Part shown: piece by piece, positions 44,732 to 52,750 of the stretch
Layout of the letters: the number at the start of each line of letters is the position of its first letter
Position numbering within the stretch: position 1 is the first letter of the stretch
NCBI RefSeq assembly: GCF_026341855.1
Contig: NZ_JAPENW010000001.1
Span: forward strand, 4,641,001-4,705,000
DNA from: Streptomyces sp. NBC_00568
GTDB taxonomy: Bacteria > Actinomycetota > Actinomycetes > Streptomycetales > Streptomycetaceae
Length of the DNA: 64,000 bases
Direction of reading: 5' to 3'
Notes under the pieces: model-generated
Told to the model about the DNA's origin: nothing
What the model saw: only the letters and a program-made list of their open reading frames with translations
The model's database searches: none
Translations under genes and position numbers: made by a program

Positions 44732-46375
44732 TCAGGCCACGGAGACCGCCGACCAGGCCGCCGCCACGGCGTTGTACTCGGCGCTGCCCGCGCCGTACAG
44801 GTCCTTGGCCGCGTTCAGCGTGGCGGTGCGCGCGCCCGCGTACTTCGTCGACGAGGTCATGTAGACCGTCAGCGCGCGGTACCAGATCTTGCCCACCTTG
44901 TCGTGCCCGATGCCGGACACCGTGGAGCCGTTGCAGGTGGGGGAGTCGTAGCTGACGCCGCCCACGGTCTTCGCCCCGCTGCCCTCCGAGAGGAGGTAGG
45001 CGAAGTGGTTGGCGACGCCGGAGGAGTAGTGGACGTCCAGGTTGCCGACCGAACTGCTCCAGCAGTCGGCCGAGTTGCCGTCCTTGGAGGGCTTGTCCAT
45101 GAAGCGGAGGGCGGGCTTGCCGAAGCCGGAACGGACGATCTTCTCGCCGATCAGGTAGTCACCGGCGTCCGAGGAGTTGTTCGCGTACCACTCCACCATG
45201 GTGCCGAAGATGTCGGACGTCGCCTCGTTCAGGCCGCCGGACTCGCCCGAGTACGTCAGCGCGGCCGTCTTCGAGGTGACCCCGTGCGACATCTCGTGCC
45301 CGGCGACGTCCAGCGCGACGAGCGGCCCGAACGTCGAGCCGTCCCCGTCCCCGTACGTCATGCAGAAGCAACTGTCGTCCCAGAAGGCGTTGTTGTAGTT
45401 GTTGCCGTAGTGCACGCGGTTGTACGAGCCCTTGCCGTCACCCGCGATGCCGTTCCGCCCGTGGACGTTCTTGTAGTAGTCCCAGGTCTCGTTCGTGCCG
45501 TACTGCGCGTCCACCGCCGCGGACGAGCGGTCCGAAGTGGCGCCCGTGCCCCAGTGGTTGTCCGTGTCGGTGAAGAGCGTCGCGGGCGCCCGGCTGATAC
45601 AGATCCCGAAGATGCACAGGTCCGTCTTGTTCGCCGCGTCGCCCGTGTACGTGTTCCCGCGCGTCGGGTCCTTCAGCTGGTACGTCGATCCGGACAGCGT
45701 CGTCTCCAGCGGAACCGTGCCGCCGTACAGCGAAGTTCCGTCGCCCGTCGCCGTCTCGATGTTGTCCCACGCGTCGATCCGCGCCCCGCTGAGGGCGTCG
45801 GTCAGGAGCGTGCGGCCGACCGGGTTGCCGAGCGAGTCCTGGGCCACCGCGTCCGTGCGCCAGGCGAGCCTCGGCGTTCCGTGCAGGGCGTCCACGACCA
45901 GTCGCGGCTTGGCCGTCAGCTTCTTCAGTGCCTCGCCCGGATGGGCGGACCGCAGCGCGGTCACGGCGAGTCCGGCCGCCTTCGGGGCGGACAGCGCGGG
46001 GGTGACGCCGGGCAGCGAGATGGCCTCGGCCGTCGCGCGGTTCGCGCTGCGGTACGTGCCGTTCGGGGCCAGGTGGACCACGAAGTCGCCTCCGAGGACC
46101 GGGAGTTGCCGGTACGTCCGGTCGTAGCGCACATGCTGGGTGCCGTCCTTGTCGACGACGACGTCGCGGACGGAGGTGTTCTGCGCGGAGGTGAGGCCCA
46201 GGTTCGTGGCGTGGGCCACCAGCACCGAGGCCGCGTGCTCGATCGCGGTGGCCCGGGTCGGCCTGCTGTCGGCGTGCGCGGCGGGGGCGAGCGCGGCGGC
46301 CAGCAGGGTGGCCGTGGTCACGGCCGCGCCGGCGGTGACGAGGGAGGAACCTCGGATGTGCCGTATTCGACTCAT
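44732..46375 (-). CDS. Secreted M4 family (thermolysin-like) zinc metalloprotease
   Basis: This is an extracellular neutral protease of 547 residues, made as a preproenzyme. A signal peptide (SSLVTAGAAVTTATLLAAALAPAAHA) is followed by an FTP/PepSY propeptide of about 170 residues and the M4 catalytic domain. The zinc motif HEMSH is in VAGHEMSHGVTS, the third ligand Glu in GGLNEATSDIFG, and the catalytic region GNLDVHYSSGVANHFAYLL is intact. ATG 46375 is the start; the longer frame upstream crosses the promoter. A perfect palindrome lies in the region shared with cutA. No C-terminal proprotein-convertase domain is present. Confidence 0.95.
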   Translation of the reverse strand: MSRIRHIRGSSLVTAGAAVTTATLLAAALAPAAHADSRPTRATAIEHAASVLVAHATNLGLTSAQNTSVRDVVVDKDGTQHVRYDRTYRQLPVLGGDFVVHLAPNGTYRSANRATAEAISLPGVTPALSAPKAAGLAVTALRSAHPGEALKKLTAKPRLVVDALHGTPRLAWRTDAVAQDSLGNPVGRTLLTDALSGARIDAWDNIETATGDGTSLYGGTVPLETTLSGSTYQLKDPTRGNTYTGDAANKTDLCIFGICISRAPATLFTDTDNHWGTGATSDRSSAAVDAQYGTNETWDYYKNVHGRNGIAGDGKGSYNRVHYGNNYNNAFWDDSCFCMTYGDGDGSTFGPLVALDVAGHEMSHGVTSKTAALTYSGESGGLNEATSDIFGTMVEWYANNSSDAGDYLIGEKIVRSGFGKPALRFMDKPSKDGNSADCWSSSVGNLDVHYSSGVANHFAYLLSEGSGAKTVGGVSYDSPTCNGSTVSGIGHDKVGKIWYRALTVYMTSSTKYAGARTATLNAAKDLYGAGSAEYNAVAAAWSAVSVA

Positions 46376-46462
46376 CGGTCTCCTTGGGAAGGCGCCTTGG
46401 GAGGGCGCGCGTGGGGGGTGGCGCGTGGAGGGGCGCTGAAACTGACTTAGATTTAAAGGTCC

Positions 46463-46474
46463 ATGACATGTCAT
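46463..46474. promoter_or_regulatory. Perfect 12-bp palindrome between protease and cutA
   Basis: ATGACATGTCAT is a perfect palindrome 88 bases upstream of the protease start and 73 bases upstream of cutA, next to an AT-rich ATTTAAA patch. It is a candidate operator of one of the divergent promoters. Confidence 0.5.
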
Positions 46475-46547
46475 GTCCATAGCGCCTGCTGGGTGCGTAC
46501 CGGATGCGGCGAGAATCGTTTCCGTACCCTCACGAATGGAGACGATC

Positions 46548-46874
46548 ATGGAATCGCCGGCCTGCCTGGCCGTCCTGACCACGACGGATGCCGCCGAGAA
46601 GGCCGAAGCGCTGGCCCGTGGCGCGGTGGCCGCGCGGGTCGCGGCCTGTGCGCAGATCTCGGGTCCTGTCACCTCCGTCTACCGCTGGGAGGGCGCCGTC
46701 ACGACCGCCTCCGAGTGGCAGATCCAGTTCAAGACGACCGCGGCGCGCTACCCGGCGCTGGAGGCGTATCTCCTGAACGCCCACGACTACGACACACCCG
46801 AGATCATCGCGACCCGGATCGTCGCGGGAAGCCCCGACTACCTGCGCTGGCTGGAAGAGGAAACGGCCCCGTGA
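46548..46874 (+). CDS. cutA: Divalent-cation tolerance protein CutA
   Basis: This is a small trimeric ferredoxin-fold protein of 108 residues, the usual CutA length. Family segments are ACLAVLTTTDAAEKAEALARGAVAARVAACAQI, TSVYRWEGAV, EWQIQFKTT and ETPEI-type HDYDTPEIIA. CutA has been linked to copper tolerance and, in other organisms, to signal-protein-like ligand binding; its role in actinomycetes is unsettled. ATG 46548 is chosen as GGAG lies six bases upstream; ATG 46536 is an alternative. The next gene overlaps its stop by four bases (GTGA). Confidence 0.94.
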   Translation: MESPACLAVLTTTDAAEKAEALARGAVAARVAACAQISGPVTSVYRWEGAVTTASEWQIQFKTTAARYPALEAYLLNAHDYDTPEIIATRIVAGSPDYLRWLEEETAP

Positions 46875-47419
46875 ACACGCCGCACCCCTCGGACCCGCCG
46901 ACTGCCCCGCACCCCTCGACCCCTTCGGCACCCCCGGACCCTTCGGCCTCGTCGGGTCCTCCGGACCCCTCGGACGAAGCGGGACTCCCCTTCTTCGTCT
47001 ACGGCACCCTGCGCCCCGGCGAGCACAACCACGACCTCTTCCTGCGCGGCCGGACCCGGTCCGAGGAACCCGGGCGGATGCGGGGGCTGGTGCTGTACGA
47101 GGGACCCGGATACCCGTACGCGGTCGAAGAACCCGGCGGCGCGGTGAGCGGCGAACTCGTGACCGCGCTGCCCGAGACCTACGGGGAACTCCTCGCGGCG
47201 CTCGACGAGTTGGAGGAGTACGCACCGGGCGATCCGCGCAACCTGTACGAGCGGGTCGCGCGCGACGCCGTGCGGGCGGACGGCGCGACGGTCGTACGGG
47301 CCTGGGTGTACGTCGCCGCGCCCGCGGTGGCGGCCCGCCTGCGAGCCGAGGGCAGACCGATCGAGGACGGCGACTGGCGCGGCCCCGGGCGAGACACCCG
47401 GACCCGCCGACGCGGCTGA
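46871..47419 (+). CDS. Gamma-glutamylcyclotransferase family (AIG2-like) protein
   Basis: This is a 182-residue soluble protein. A Pro/Ser-rich N-terminus of about 40 residues precedes the AIG2/GGCT fold with its entry motif FFVYGTLRPGEHNH; the catalytic Glu is expected in ALDELEEY. Family members cyclise gamma-glutamyl amides to 5-oxoproline or cleave related bonds, as in BtrG. The substrate is unknown. GTG 46871 overlaps the cutA stop, so the two are translationally coupled. Confidence 0.88.
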   Translation: MNTPHPSDPPTAPHPSTPSAPPDPSASSGPPDPSDEAGLPFFVYGTLRPGEHNHDLFLRGRTRSEEPGRMRGLVLYEGPGYPYAVEEPGGAVSGELVTALPETYGELLAALDELEEYAPGDPRNLYERVARDAVRADGATVVRAWVYVAAPAVAARLRAEGRPIEDGDWRGPGRDTRTRRRG

Positions 47420-47922
47420 GGCGGCCGGCGCGGCTCGGGTGCCGGCGTGCGCGCGTGCGCGGGTGTGGACTCGGCCGGGACGGCGGCATGCGCCCGCGGC
47501 CGGGCGCCGGGCGCGCCGCCGCCGGGTCGGAGGCCGCGTCCGCCTGCCCGAGCAACTACAGGCCTGCGTGGCCGGGGCGGGAGCACGCCGGGACGGGCGG
47601 GGGACGCGCCTGGGCAGGGGGCGCGTGCCGGCGAGGCCGGGCGGACGGGAAGGCGGCCCACGGTCGCACGACCGGGGGCCGGGCGGGGACGCGCCCGTCT
47701 CCGGGCAGGGGACGGGCGCGTGCCGGCGGGGCTGGGCGGATGCGAAGGCGGCCCACGGTCGCACGACCGGGGGCCGGGCGGGGACGCGCCTGCGCAGGGG
47801 GGCGCGTGCCGGCGAGGCCGGGCGGACGCGAAGGCGGCCCACCGTTGTCCGCGTGCACCCGTGCGGGTGGCCGTCCCGTGCGCCCCCGGTGGCGCGGGCC
47901 TCCTCGCCCCTAGGGTCCGGCC
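47420..47922. other. GC-rich intergenic region with tandem repeats
   Basis: These 503 bases are close to pure G/C. Several frames stay open only because stop codons are rare at this composition; none has a ribosome site or recognisable product. The right half carries three imperfect repeat units listed separately. Confidence 0.6.
47601..47850 (+). repeat. Three imperfect ~85-95 bp tandem repeats
   Basis: Units begin with GGGACGCGCC at about 47601, 47686 and 47781. Each contains GGCGCGTGCCGGCG or a near copy, then GGGCGGACG or GGGCGGATG, and GAAGGCGGCCCAC with GGTCGCACGACCGGGGGCC following in the first two units. The last unit is partial. Slippage or unequal exchange in non-coding DNA is the simplest explanation. 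Confidence 0.85.
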
Positions 47923-48117
47923 ATGACCGACCGCACCCTGACCAGACGACGAGTTCTCGCGCTCAGCGGGGCGGCCGTCGGCGCCGCCCTCGGCATCGGG
48001 CTCAGCTCGTGCTCCGCCGACCCGGAGCCGGGCGGGCCCTCCGGCTCCGGATCCGGCCCGGGAGAGACCCCCAAGTCCGTCGAGCGGTCCGGGGTGGACG
48101 GCCCGAGCGGGGACTGA
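47923..48117 (+). CDS. Small Tat-type lipoprotein
   Basis: This is a 64-residue protein with a twin-arginine signal (LTRRRVLALSGAAVGAALGIG) and lipobox LSSC near residue 30; the mature part would be only about 35 residues, rich in Gly, Ser, Pro and acidic residues. ATG 47923 follows a TAGGGT -10 box (47911-47916) at leaderless distance, which supports a real gene. I do not recognise a function; it may be a remnant of a longer exported protein. Confidence 0.6.
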   Translation: MTDRTLTRRRVLALSGAAVGAALGIGLSSCSADPEPGGPSGSGSGPGETPKSVERSGVDGPSGD

Positions 48118-48304
48118 CCGTCGTGGCGCGAGCCGGCCGGGAGCTCGTGTCCGGCGGGTCCTCGATCAGCGGCGTCCAGGCTCGCCATGAGTCCGGCACG
48201 GCGCTCCGCGCCGGCCTGCCCGCTCTCGCGCAACGACCGCTTCTCCCGAGGCCCGCGCACCCCGCACCACGGCGCGGCGCCCGGCCGACGCGGCACCGCC
48301 GCCG

Positions 48305-50491
48305 TCACTCCTCGTGCGCCGCCTCCACCCGCACCGCGCACGCCTTGAACTCCGGCATCCGGGAGATCGGGTCGAGGGCGGGGTTGGTCAGCGTGTTGGC
48401 GCGGCCCTCGCCCGGCCAGTGGAAGGGCATGAACACGGTGTCCGGGCGGATGGCGGTGGTGATCCGGGCCGGTGCGACGGCCCGGCCGCGCCGCGACACC
48501 ACGGTCACGGCGTCCCCGTCCGCCGCGCCGAGCCGTTCGGCCAGCCGCGGGTGCATCTCCACGAACGGGCCGGGCGCCGCGGCGTTCAGCTCGTCGACGC
48601 GCCGCGTCTGCGCCCCCGACTGGTACTGAGCGACCACGCGCCCGGTGGTCAGCAGCACTGGGTACTCGTCGTCCGGCTCCTCGGCGACGGGCCGGTGCGA
48701 CACGGGCACGAACCGGGCCCGGCCGTCCTCGGTGGCGAACCGGTCGAGGAAGAGGCGGGGCGTGCCCGGGTGGTGTGCCTCGCCGGTCCCGGCCGGCACC
48801 GGGCCGTCCGGGACCACGGCGGGGAGGCCGTCCTCGGTACCGGTGTCCGGCGCCGGGCCCGCCTCCGTGCCCGCCTCCGGGGCCGGGGGTGCCGGGCAGG
48901 GCCAGAACACCCCGTTCTCCTCCGCCAGCCGGCGATAGGTGATCCCCGAGTAGTCCGCGGGCCCGCCCGCGCTCGCCCGGCGCAGTTCCTCGAAGACCTC
49001 CTCGGGGTCGCTGGGAAACCCCTTCTCCACGCCGAGCCGGGCGGCGAGTTCGTGCAGGACCTCGAGGTCGCTGCGGACCCCCTCGGGAGCGCTGAGGGCC
49101 TGCCGGCGCAGCAGCACGCGGCCCTCCAGGTTCGTCGTCGTGCCCGTCTCCTCGGCCCACTGGGTGACCGGCAGCACGACGTCCGCGAGGGCGGCGGTCT
49201 CGGAGAGGACGACATCGGCGACCGCGAGGAAGTCCAGCGACTTCAGGCGTTCCTCGATGTGCGCGGCGTGCGGCGCGGACACCACCGGGTTCGACCCCAT
49301 CAGCAGCAGCGAGCGGATGTCCGTCCCCATCGCGTCGAGGAGTTCGTACGCGCTGCGCCCCGGACCGGGCAGCGTGTCGGGGTCGATGCCCCATACCTCG
49401 GCCACATGCCGTCGCGCCGCCGGGTCCGTGAGCTTGCGGTAGCCGGGCAACTGGTCGGCCTTCTGGCCGTGTTCGCGCCCGCCCTGCCCGTTGCCCTGCC
49501 CGGTGAGACAGCCGTAGCCGGACCGTGGCCGGCCCGAACGCCCGGTGGCCAGGCACAGGTTGATCCAGGCACCCACGGTGTCGGTGCCCTTGGACTGCTG
49601 CTCGGGTCCGCGCGCGGTGAGGACCATCGCGTCCTCGGGCTCGCAGAACATCCGCACGGCTGCGCGGAGTTCGGGAACGGACACCCCCGTGATCCGTTCC
49701 ACGTACTCCGGCCAGTGCGCCATCGCCGCGGCCCGGGCCTCTTCCCAGCCGCTCGTACGGGCCCGGATGAACTCCTCGTCCGTACGCCCCTCGGCGACCA
49801 CCAGATGGAGCATCCCCAGCGCGAGCGCCAGATCCGTCCCCGGGCGCGGCGCGAGATGCAGGTCCGCCTGCTCGGCCGTGCGGGTGCGGCGCGGGTCGAT
49901 CACGATGAGCCTGCCGCCGTTCTCCTTCAGCTCTGTGACGAAGCGCAGCGCGGGCGGCATCGTCTCGGCGAGGTTGGAGCCGACGAGGATCACACAGCCG
50001 GTCCGCGGGATGTCCTCCAGGGGAAAGGGCAGTCCCCGGTCGAGACCGAAGGCCCTGACGCCGGCCGCCGCCGCGGACGACATGCAGAAGCGGCCGTTGT
50101 AGTCGATCTGCGAGGTGCGCAGGACGACGCGGGCGAACTTCCCCAGGGCGTACGCCTTCTCGTTCGTCAGTCCGCCGCCGCCGAACACCCCGCACGCGTC
50201 CGGGCCGTGCTCCGTACGGGTGCGGGCCAGCCCCTCGGCGATCCTGGCCAGCGCCTCGTCCCAGCTCGCGGGCTCCAGGACGCCCGCGGTGCGGACGAGC
50301 GGCGAGGTGAGCCGCACCCGGGACGACAGCAGCGCCGGCGCCGTGCGCCCCTTGCCGCACAGAGCGCCCCGGTTCACCGGGAAGTCCGCGCGCTCGGTCA
50401 CCTCGACGCCTCCGCCGGGCGAGGACGTCAGGTTCATCCCGCACTGCAGGGCGCAGTACGGGCAGTGGGTGGGCGTCACGGAGGCGTTCAT
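48305..50491 (-). CDS. nasA: Assimilatory nitrate reductase catalytic subunit
   Basis: This molybdopterin-guanine-dinucleotide enzyme reduces nitrate to nitrite in the cytoplasm, 728 residues. It has the N-terminal [4Fe-4S] motif (CPYCALQCGM...CGKG), MGD-binding segments (VGSNLAETMPPALRFV, IDPRRTRTAEQADLHLAPRPGTDLAL, GYGCLTGQGNGQGGREHG) and the C-terminal molydopterin-binding domain (LLTTGRVVAQYQSGAQTRRV). There is no signal peptide and no C-terminal BFD [2Fe-2S] domain, so an external electron donor is needed; the size is like cyanobacterial NarB. A Pro/Glu/Ala-rich insert of about 40 residues lies before the C-terminal domain. A GlnR-type box precedes it. Confidence 0.93.
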   Translation of the reverse strand: MNASVTPTHCPYCALQCGMNLTSSPGGGVEVTERADFPVNRGALCGKGRTAPALLSSRVRLTSPLVRTAGVLEPASWDEALARIAEGLARTRTEHGPDACGVFGGGGLTNEKAYALGKFARVVLRTSQIDYNGRFCMSSAAAAGVRAFGLDRGLPFPLEDIPRTGCVILVGSNLAETMPPALRFVTELKENGGRLIVIDPRRTRTAEQADLHLAPRPGTDLALALGMLHLVVAEGRTDEEFIRARTSGWEEARAAAMAHWPEYVERITGVSVPELRAAVRMFCEPEDAMVLTARGPEQQSKGTDTVGAWINLCLATGRSGRPRSGYGCLTGQGNGQGGREHGQKADQLPGYRKLTDPAARRHVAEVWGIDPDTLPGPGRSAYELLDAMGTDIRSLLLMGSNPVVSAPHAAHIEERLKSLDFLAVADVVLSETAALADVVLPVTQWAEETGTTTNLEGRVLLRRQALSAPEGVRSDLEVLHELAARLGVEKGFPSDPEEVFEELRRASAGGPADYSGITYRRLAEENGVFWPCPAPPAPEAGTEAGPAPDTGTEDGLPAVVPDGPVPAGTGEAHHPGTPRLFLDRFATEDGRARFVPVSHRPVAEEPDDEYPVLLTTGRVVAQYQSGAQTRRVDELNAAAPGPFVEMHPRLAERLGAADGDAVTVVSRRGRAVAPARITTAIRPDTVFMPFHWPGEGRANTLTNPALDPISRMPEFKACAVRVEAAHEE

Positions 50492-50514
50492 GGCGCCCAG
50501 CGTGCGGTGGCCGT

Positions 50515-50541
50515 GTTACGCGCCGGAGAGGCACGCGTTAC
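50515..50541 (-). promoter_or_regulatory. GlnR-type box of nasA
   Basis: On the minus strand GTAAC occurs twice, 22 bases apart start to start (GTAAC-n17-GTAAC), as expected for the two a-sites of a GlnR box; the b-sites between are poor. The proximal GTAAC and the bases after it closely match the nir promoter. Confidence 0.6.
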
Positions 50542-50703
50542 ACGGCCGGGGCGGAGACCTCCCGGCCGGGCCGGACCCGCGGTGAGGTCGCCCCGCGCCG
50601 CGCGGACGCCCTGACGTGGTGGATCACCTGGTTCGCGGCCGGCCAGTGCCCGGAGCCCGGAGCCCGGAGTCCGGAGCCCGCCCGCGGGTGACGCGCGTCG
50701 TCT

Positions 50704-51417
50704 CTAGCGCGTCGCCGCCAGAGCGCGGGTCACGCCCGGCTCCTTCGGCCCGAGGAAACGCGGATCCGGCTCGAACACCGCGTCCAGCGCGGCCTTGCCC
50801 GCCGCGAAGATCTCCCGCGTGCCGCCGTAGTACCAGGTGGCGTCGTGCTTGGCGTCGACGCCGATGCCGTACGAGCGGACACCGGCGGCCTGGCACAGGG
50901 CCAGGGCACGGCGGATGTGGAAGCCCTGGCTGATCAGGACGGCCTCGTGGACACCGAAGATCTTGCGGGCACGGACACAGGAGTCCCAGGTGTCGAAGCC
51001 GGCGTAGTCGCTGACGATCCGCCGGCCGGGCACCCCGCGCGCGGTGAGATAGGCGCGCATCGCGTCGGGTTCGTCGTAGTCCTCGCGGCTGTTGTCACCC
51101 GTGACGAGGACGACCTCGATCCGGCCGGCCCGGTACAGCTTCGCGGCCGCGTCCAGACGGTGGGCCAGATACGGGGACGGCTCGCCGTCCCACAGACCCG
51201 CGCCGAAGACGATCGCGACCTCGGTGCGCGGGGCGTCCGCCGTCGTCCGCAGCCGGTCGCCCGTCACCGCGTACATCCACGTCGCCGGGAGCAGCGCCAG
51301 CACGCACAGGACCATCAGAGCCTGTACGGCCCGCCGTTGCCCCTTGCGCGTACGCGGCAGGCGGAGCAGACGCGGTCTGCGAAAGCTCGGGCGCTTCGGG
51401 CGCGGCAGGCGCGGCAT
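50704..51417 (-). CDS. SanA/YdcF family (DUF218) membrane protein
   Basis: This is a 237-residue protein: a very basic N-terminus (PRPKRPSFRRPRLLRLPRTRKGQRR), one TM (AVQALMVLCVLALLPATWMYAV) and an extracytoplasmic DUF218 domain (VAIVFGAGLWDGEPSPYLAHRLDAAAKLY, VLVTGDNSREDYDEPDAMRAYL, DYAGFDTWDSCVRA, LISQGFHIRRAL). Family member SanA of E. coli affects envelope permeability and vancomycin exclusion; the biochemical activity is unknown. ATG 51417 has a GGGGGA ribosome site. It is divergent from the chelatase gene. Confidence 0.9.
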   Translation of the reverse strand: MPRLPRPKRPSFRRPRLLRLPRTRKGQRRAVQALMVLCVLALLPATWMYAVTGDRLRTTADAPRTEVAIVFGAGLWDGEPSPYLAHRLDAAAKLYRAGRIEVVLVTGDNSREDYDEPDAMRAYLTARGVPGRRIVSDYAGFDTWDSCVRARKIFGVHEAVLISQGFHIRRALALCQAAGVRSYGIGVDAKHDATWYYGGTREIFAAGKAALDAVFEPDPRFLGPKEPGVTRALAATR

Positions 51418-51746
51418 GATCGATGTCCCCCAGGTGTGGTCTCTCGCGGCGGTGCGCGACCGGTGCGGGCGTCGGCGCTCCCGCCGTTCCCGTCCGGCGC
51501 CGGCAGCGTATTCCGGTACGTCTCCCGCCTCCGTCCGCGGGCCGGCCTTCGCGTTCCCCTTCGACACATGAGGACGCGTCGTAAGGCCGTTCGGTTCACC
51601 CGGGGGCGCCGATCCGGATCGCCCGGCGGGAGAGAGCCGCAGGTGGGAGGCGCTCACAGAGCACCGCTGCCGTACGGTGAACCGCCGGAAAACACCCGTC
51701 ATACCGGCGCAACGGCCCGGCAACCTCCTGCCGTCAGGATCGCCCC
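51418..51746. other. Divergent promoter region of the SanA-like and chelatase genes
   Basis: No gene is seen in these 329 bases. CAGGAT at 51735-51740 resembles a -10 element at leaderless distance from ATG 51747. A GTGAA-n6-GAAAA pair near 51677 recalls a GlnR half-box but both five-mers lack the final C. Confidence 0.5.
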
Positions 51747-52667
51747 ATGACGGCGTCGAACCTCGCTCGCGACGAGTCCTCCCACCGCCCCGGCGGCCCG
51801 CCGCCGCGCGGTGCCCACCTCGAAGACCCCCTCGACAGTACGGCGCAACTCATGAACCGGATCACCAGCCAGCTCGGCAGCCAGCTCAGCCTCGTCTCGC
51901 TCAACGGCACCCGCCGTCCGGCGCCACCCGCGCTGGTCCTGGTCGCCCACGGCAGCCGTGACCCGCGCGCGCTCGCCACCGTGCGCACCCTGATCGAACG
52001 CGTCCGCGAACTGCGCCCCCAGCTGCCCGTGCGCCTCGGCCACATCGAACTGAACGAGCCCCTGCTGCGCGACACGCTCACCTCCCTGGCGGGCCTGCAG
52101 GACGCCGTCCTCGTACCGCTGCTGCTCGGCCGCGGCTACCACGTCCGGCGCGACATCCCCGAGACCGCGGCCGCCGTCCCCGGCTTGCGCACCCGCGTCG
52201 CCGCCCCGCTCGGCCCGCACCCGCTGCTCGTGGAAACCCTCCGCGCGCGCCTCGTCGAGGCCGGCTGGCGGACCAGGATGAGCGACTCGGCCCGCCGGGC
52301 GAGCGCCGTCGTGCTCGCGTCCGCCGGTTCCCGCTCCCCGGAATCGGCCGCCGACACCCGCCGCACGGCCCAGCTGCTCGCCGAGCGCCTCGGCGTGCCG
52401 GTCGTCCCCGCGTACGCCTCCGCCGCCACGCCGACCGTTCCCGCCGCGGTGCGCGCCCTCGCCGCCCGCGGCCGCCACCGCATCGCCGTCGCCTCGTACT
52501 TCACCGCTCCCGGCCGCTTCGCCACGCAGTGCGCCGAGGAGGCGCCCTGGATCTGCGCCGAACCGCTGGGCGACCACCCGGCGATGGCCCGCCTGGTCCT
52601 GCACCGCTACGACCAGGCCGTCGCGGCCCCCGAGCCCGCCCCGGAGCGCGCCCTGATCCCGGCCTGA
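51747..52667 (+). CDS. Sirohydrochlorin chelatase (CbiX/SirB family)
   Basis: This is a 306-residue protein with two tandem CbiX-like halves after an N-terminal ~65-residue extension. The first half has the metal-site segment LVLVAHGSRDPRA, GHIELNEPLL and LLLGRGYHVRRDIPE (candidate metal His residues); the second (VVLASAGSRSPESAADTRRTAQLLAERLG) lacks the equivalent His. Family members insert Fe or Co into sirohydrochlorin to form siroheme or the B12 precursor. Located 1.2 kb from nasA and in the region of nirB, iron insertion for nitrite reductase siroheme is the likely task. It is divergent from the SanA-like gene. Confidence 0.9.
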   Translation: MTASNLARDESSHRPGGPPPRGAHLEDPLDSTAQLMNRITSQLGSQLSLVSLNGTRRPAPPALVLVAHGSRDPRALATVRTLIERVRELRPQLPVRLGHIELNEPLLRDTLTSLAGLQDAVLVPLLLGRGYHVRRDIPETAAAVPGLRTRVAAPLGPHPLLVETLRARLVEAGWRTRMSDSARRASAVVLASAGSRSPESAADTRRTAQLLAERLGVPVVPAYASAATPTVPAAVRALAARGRHRIAVASYFTAPGRFATQCAEEAPWICAEPLGDHPAMARLVLHRYDQAVAAPEPAPERALIPA

Positions 52668-52750
52668 ACCCGGCGGTCGCCCCCTCGCCCGGCACCGCAC
52701 CGCCGGCGACCGCGTCCCGATTGTCACTGCCTGCGTCTACTGTCGGTGCC

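Noticed and set aside
47447..47926. Overlapping open frames of 100-160 codons in the GC-rich region before the small lipoprotein.
   Set aside because: All three plus-strand frames are open at once, the content follows the DNA repeat, and no ribosome site or family feature is present.
51677..51695. GTGAA-n6-GAAAA upstream of the sirohydrochlorin chelatase as a GlnR box.
   Set aside because: Both five-mers lack the conserved final C and there is no second pair at the 11-bp interval; too weak beside the boxes at 40207 and 50515.
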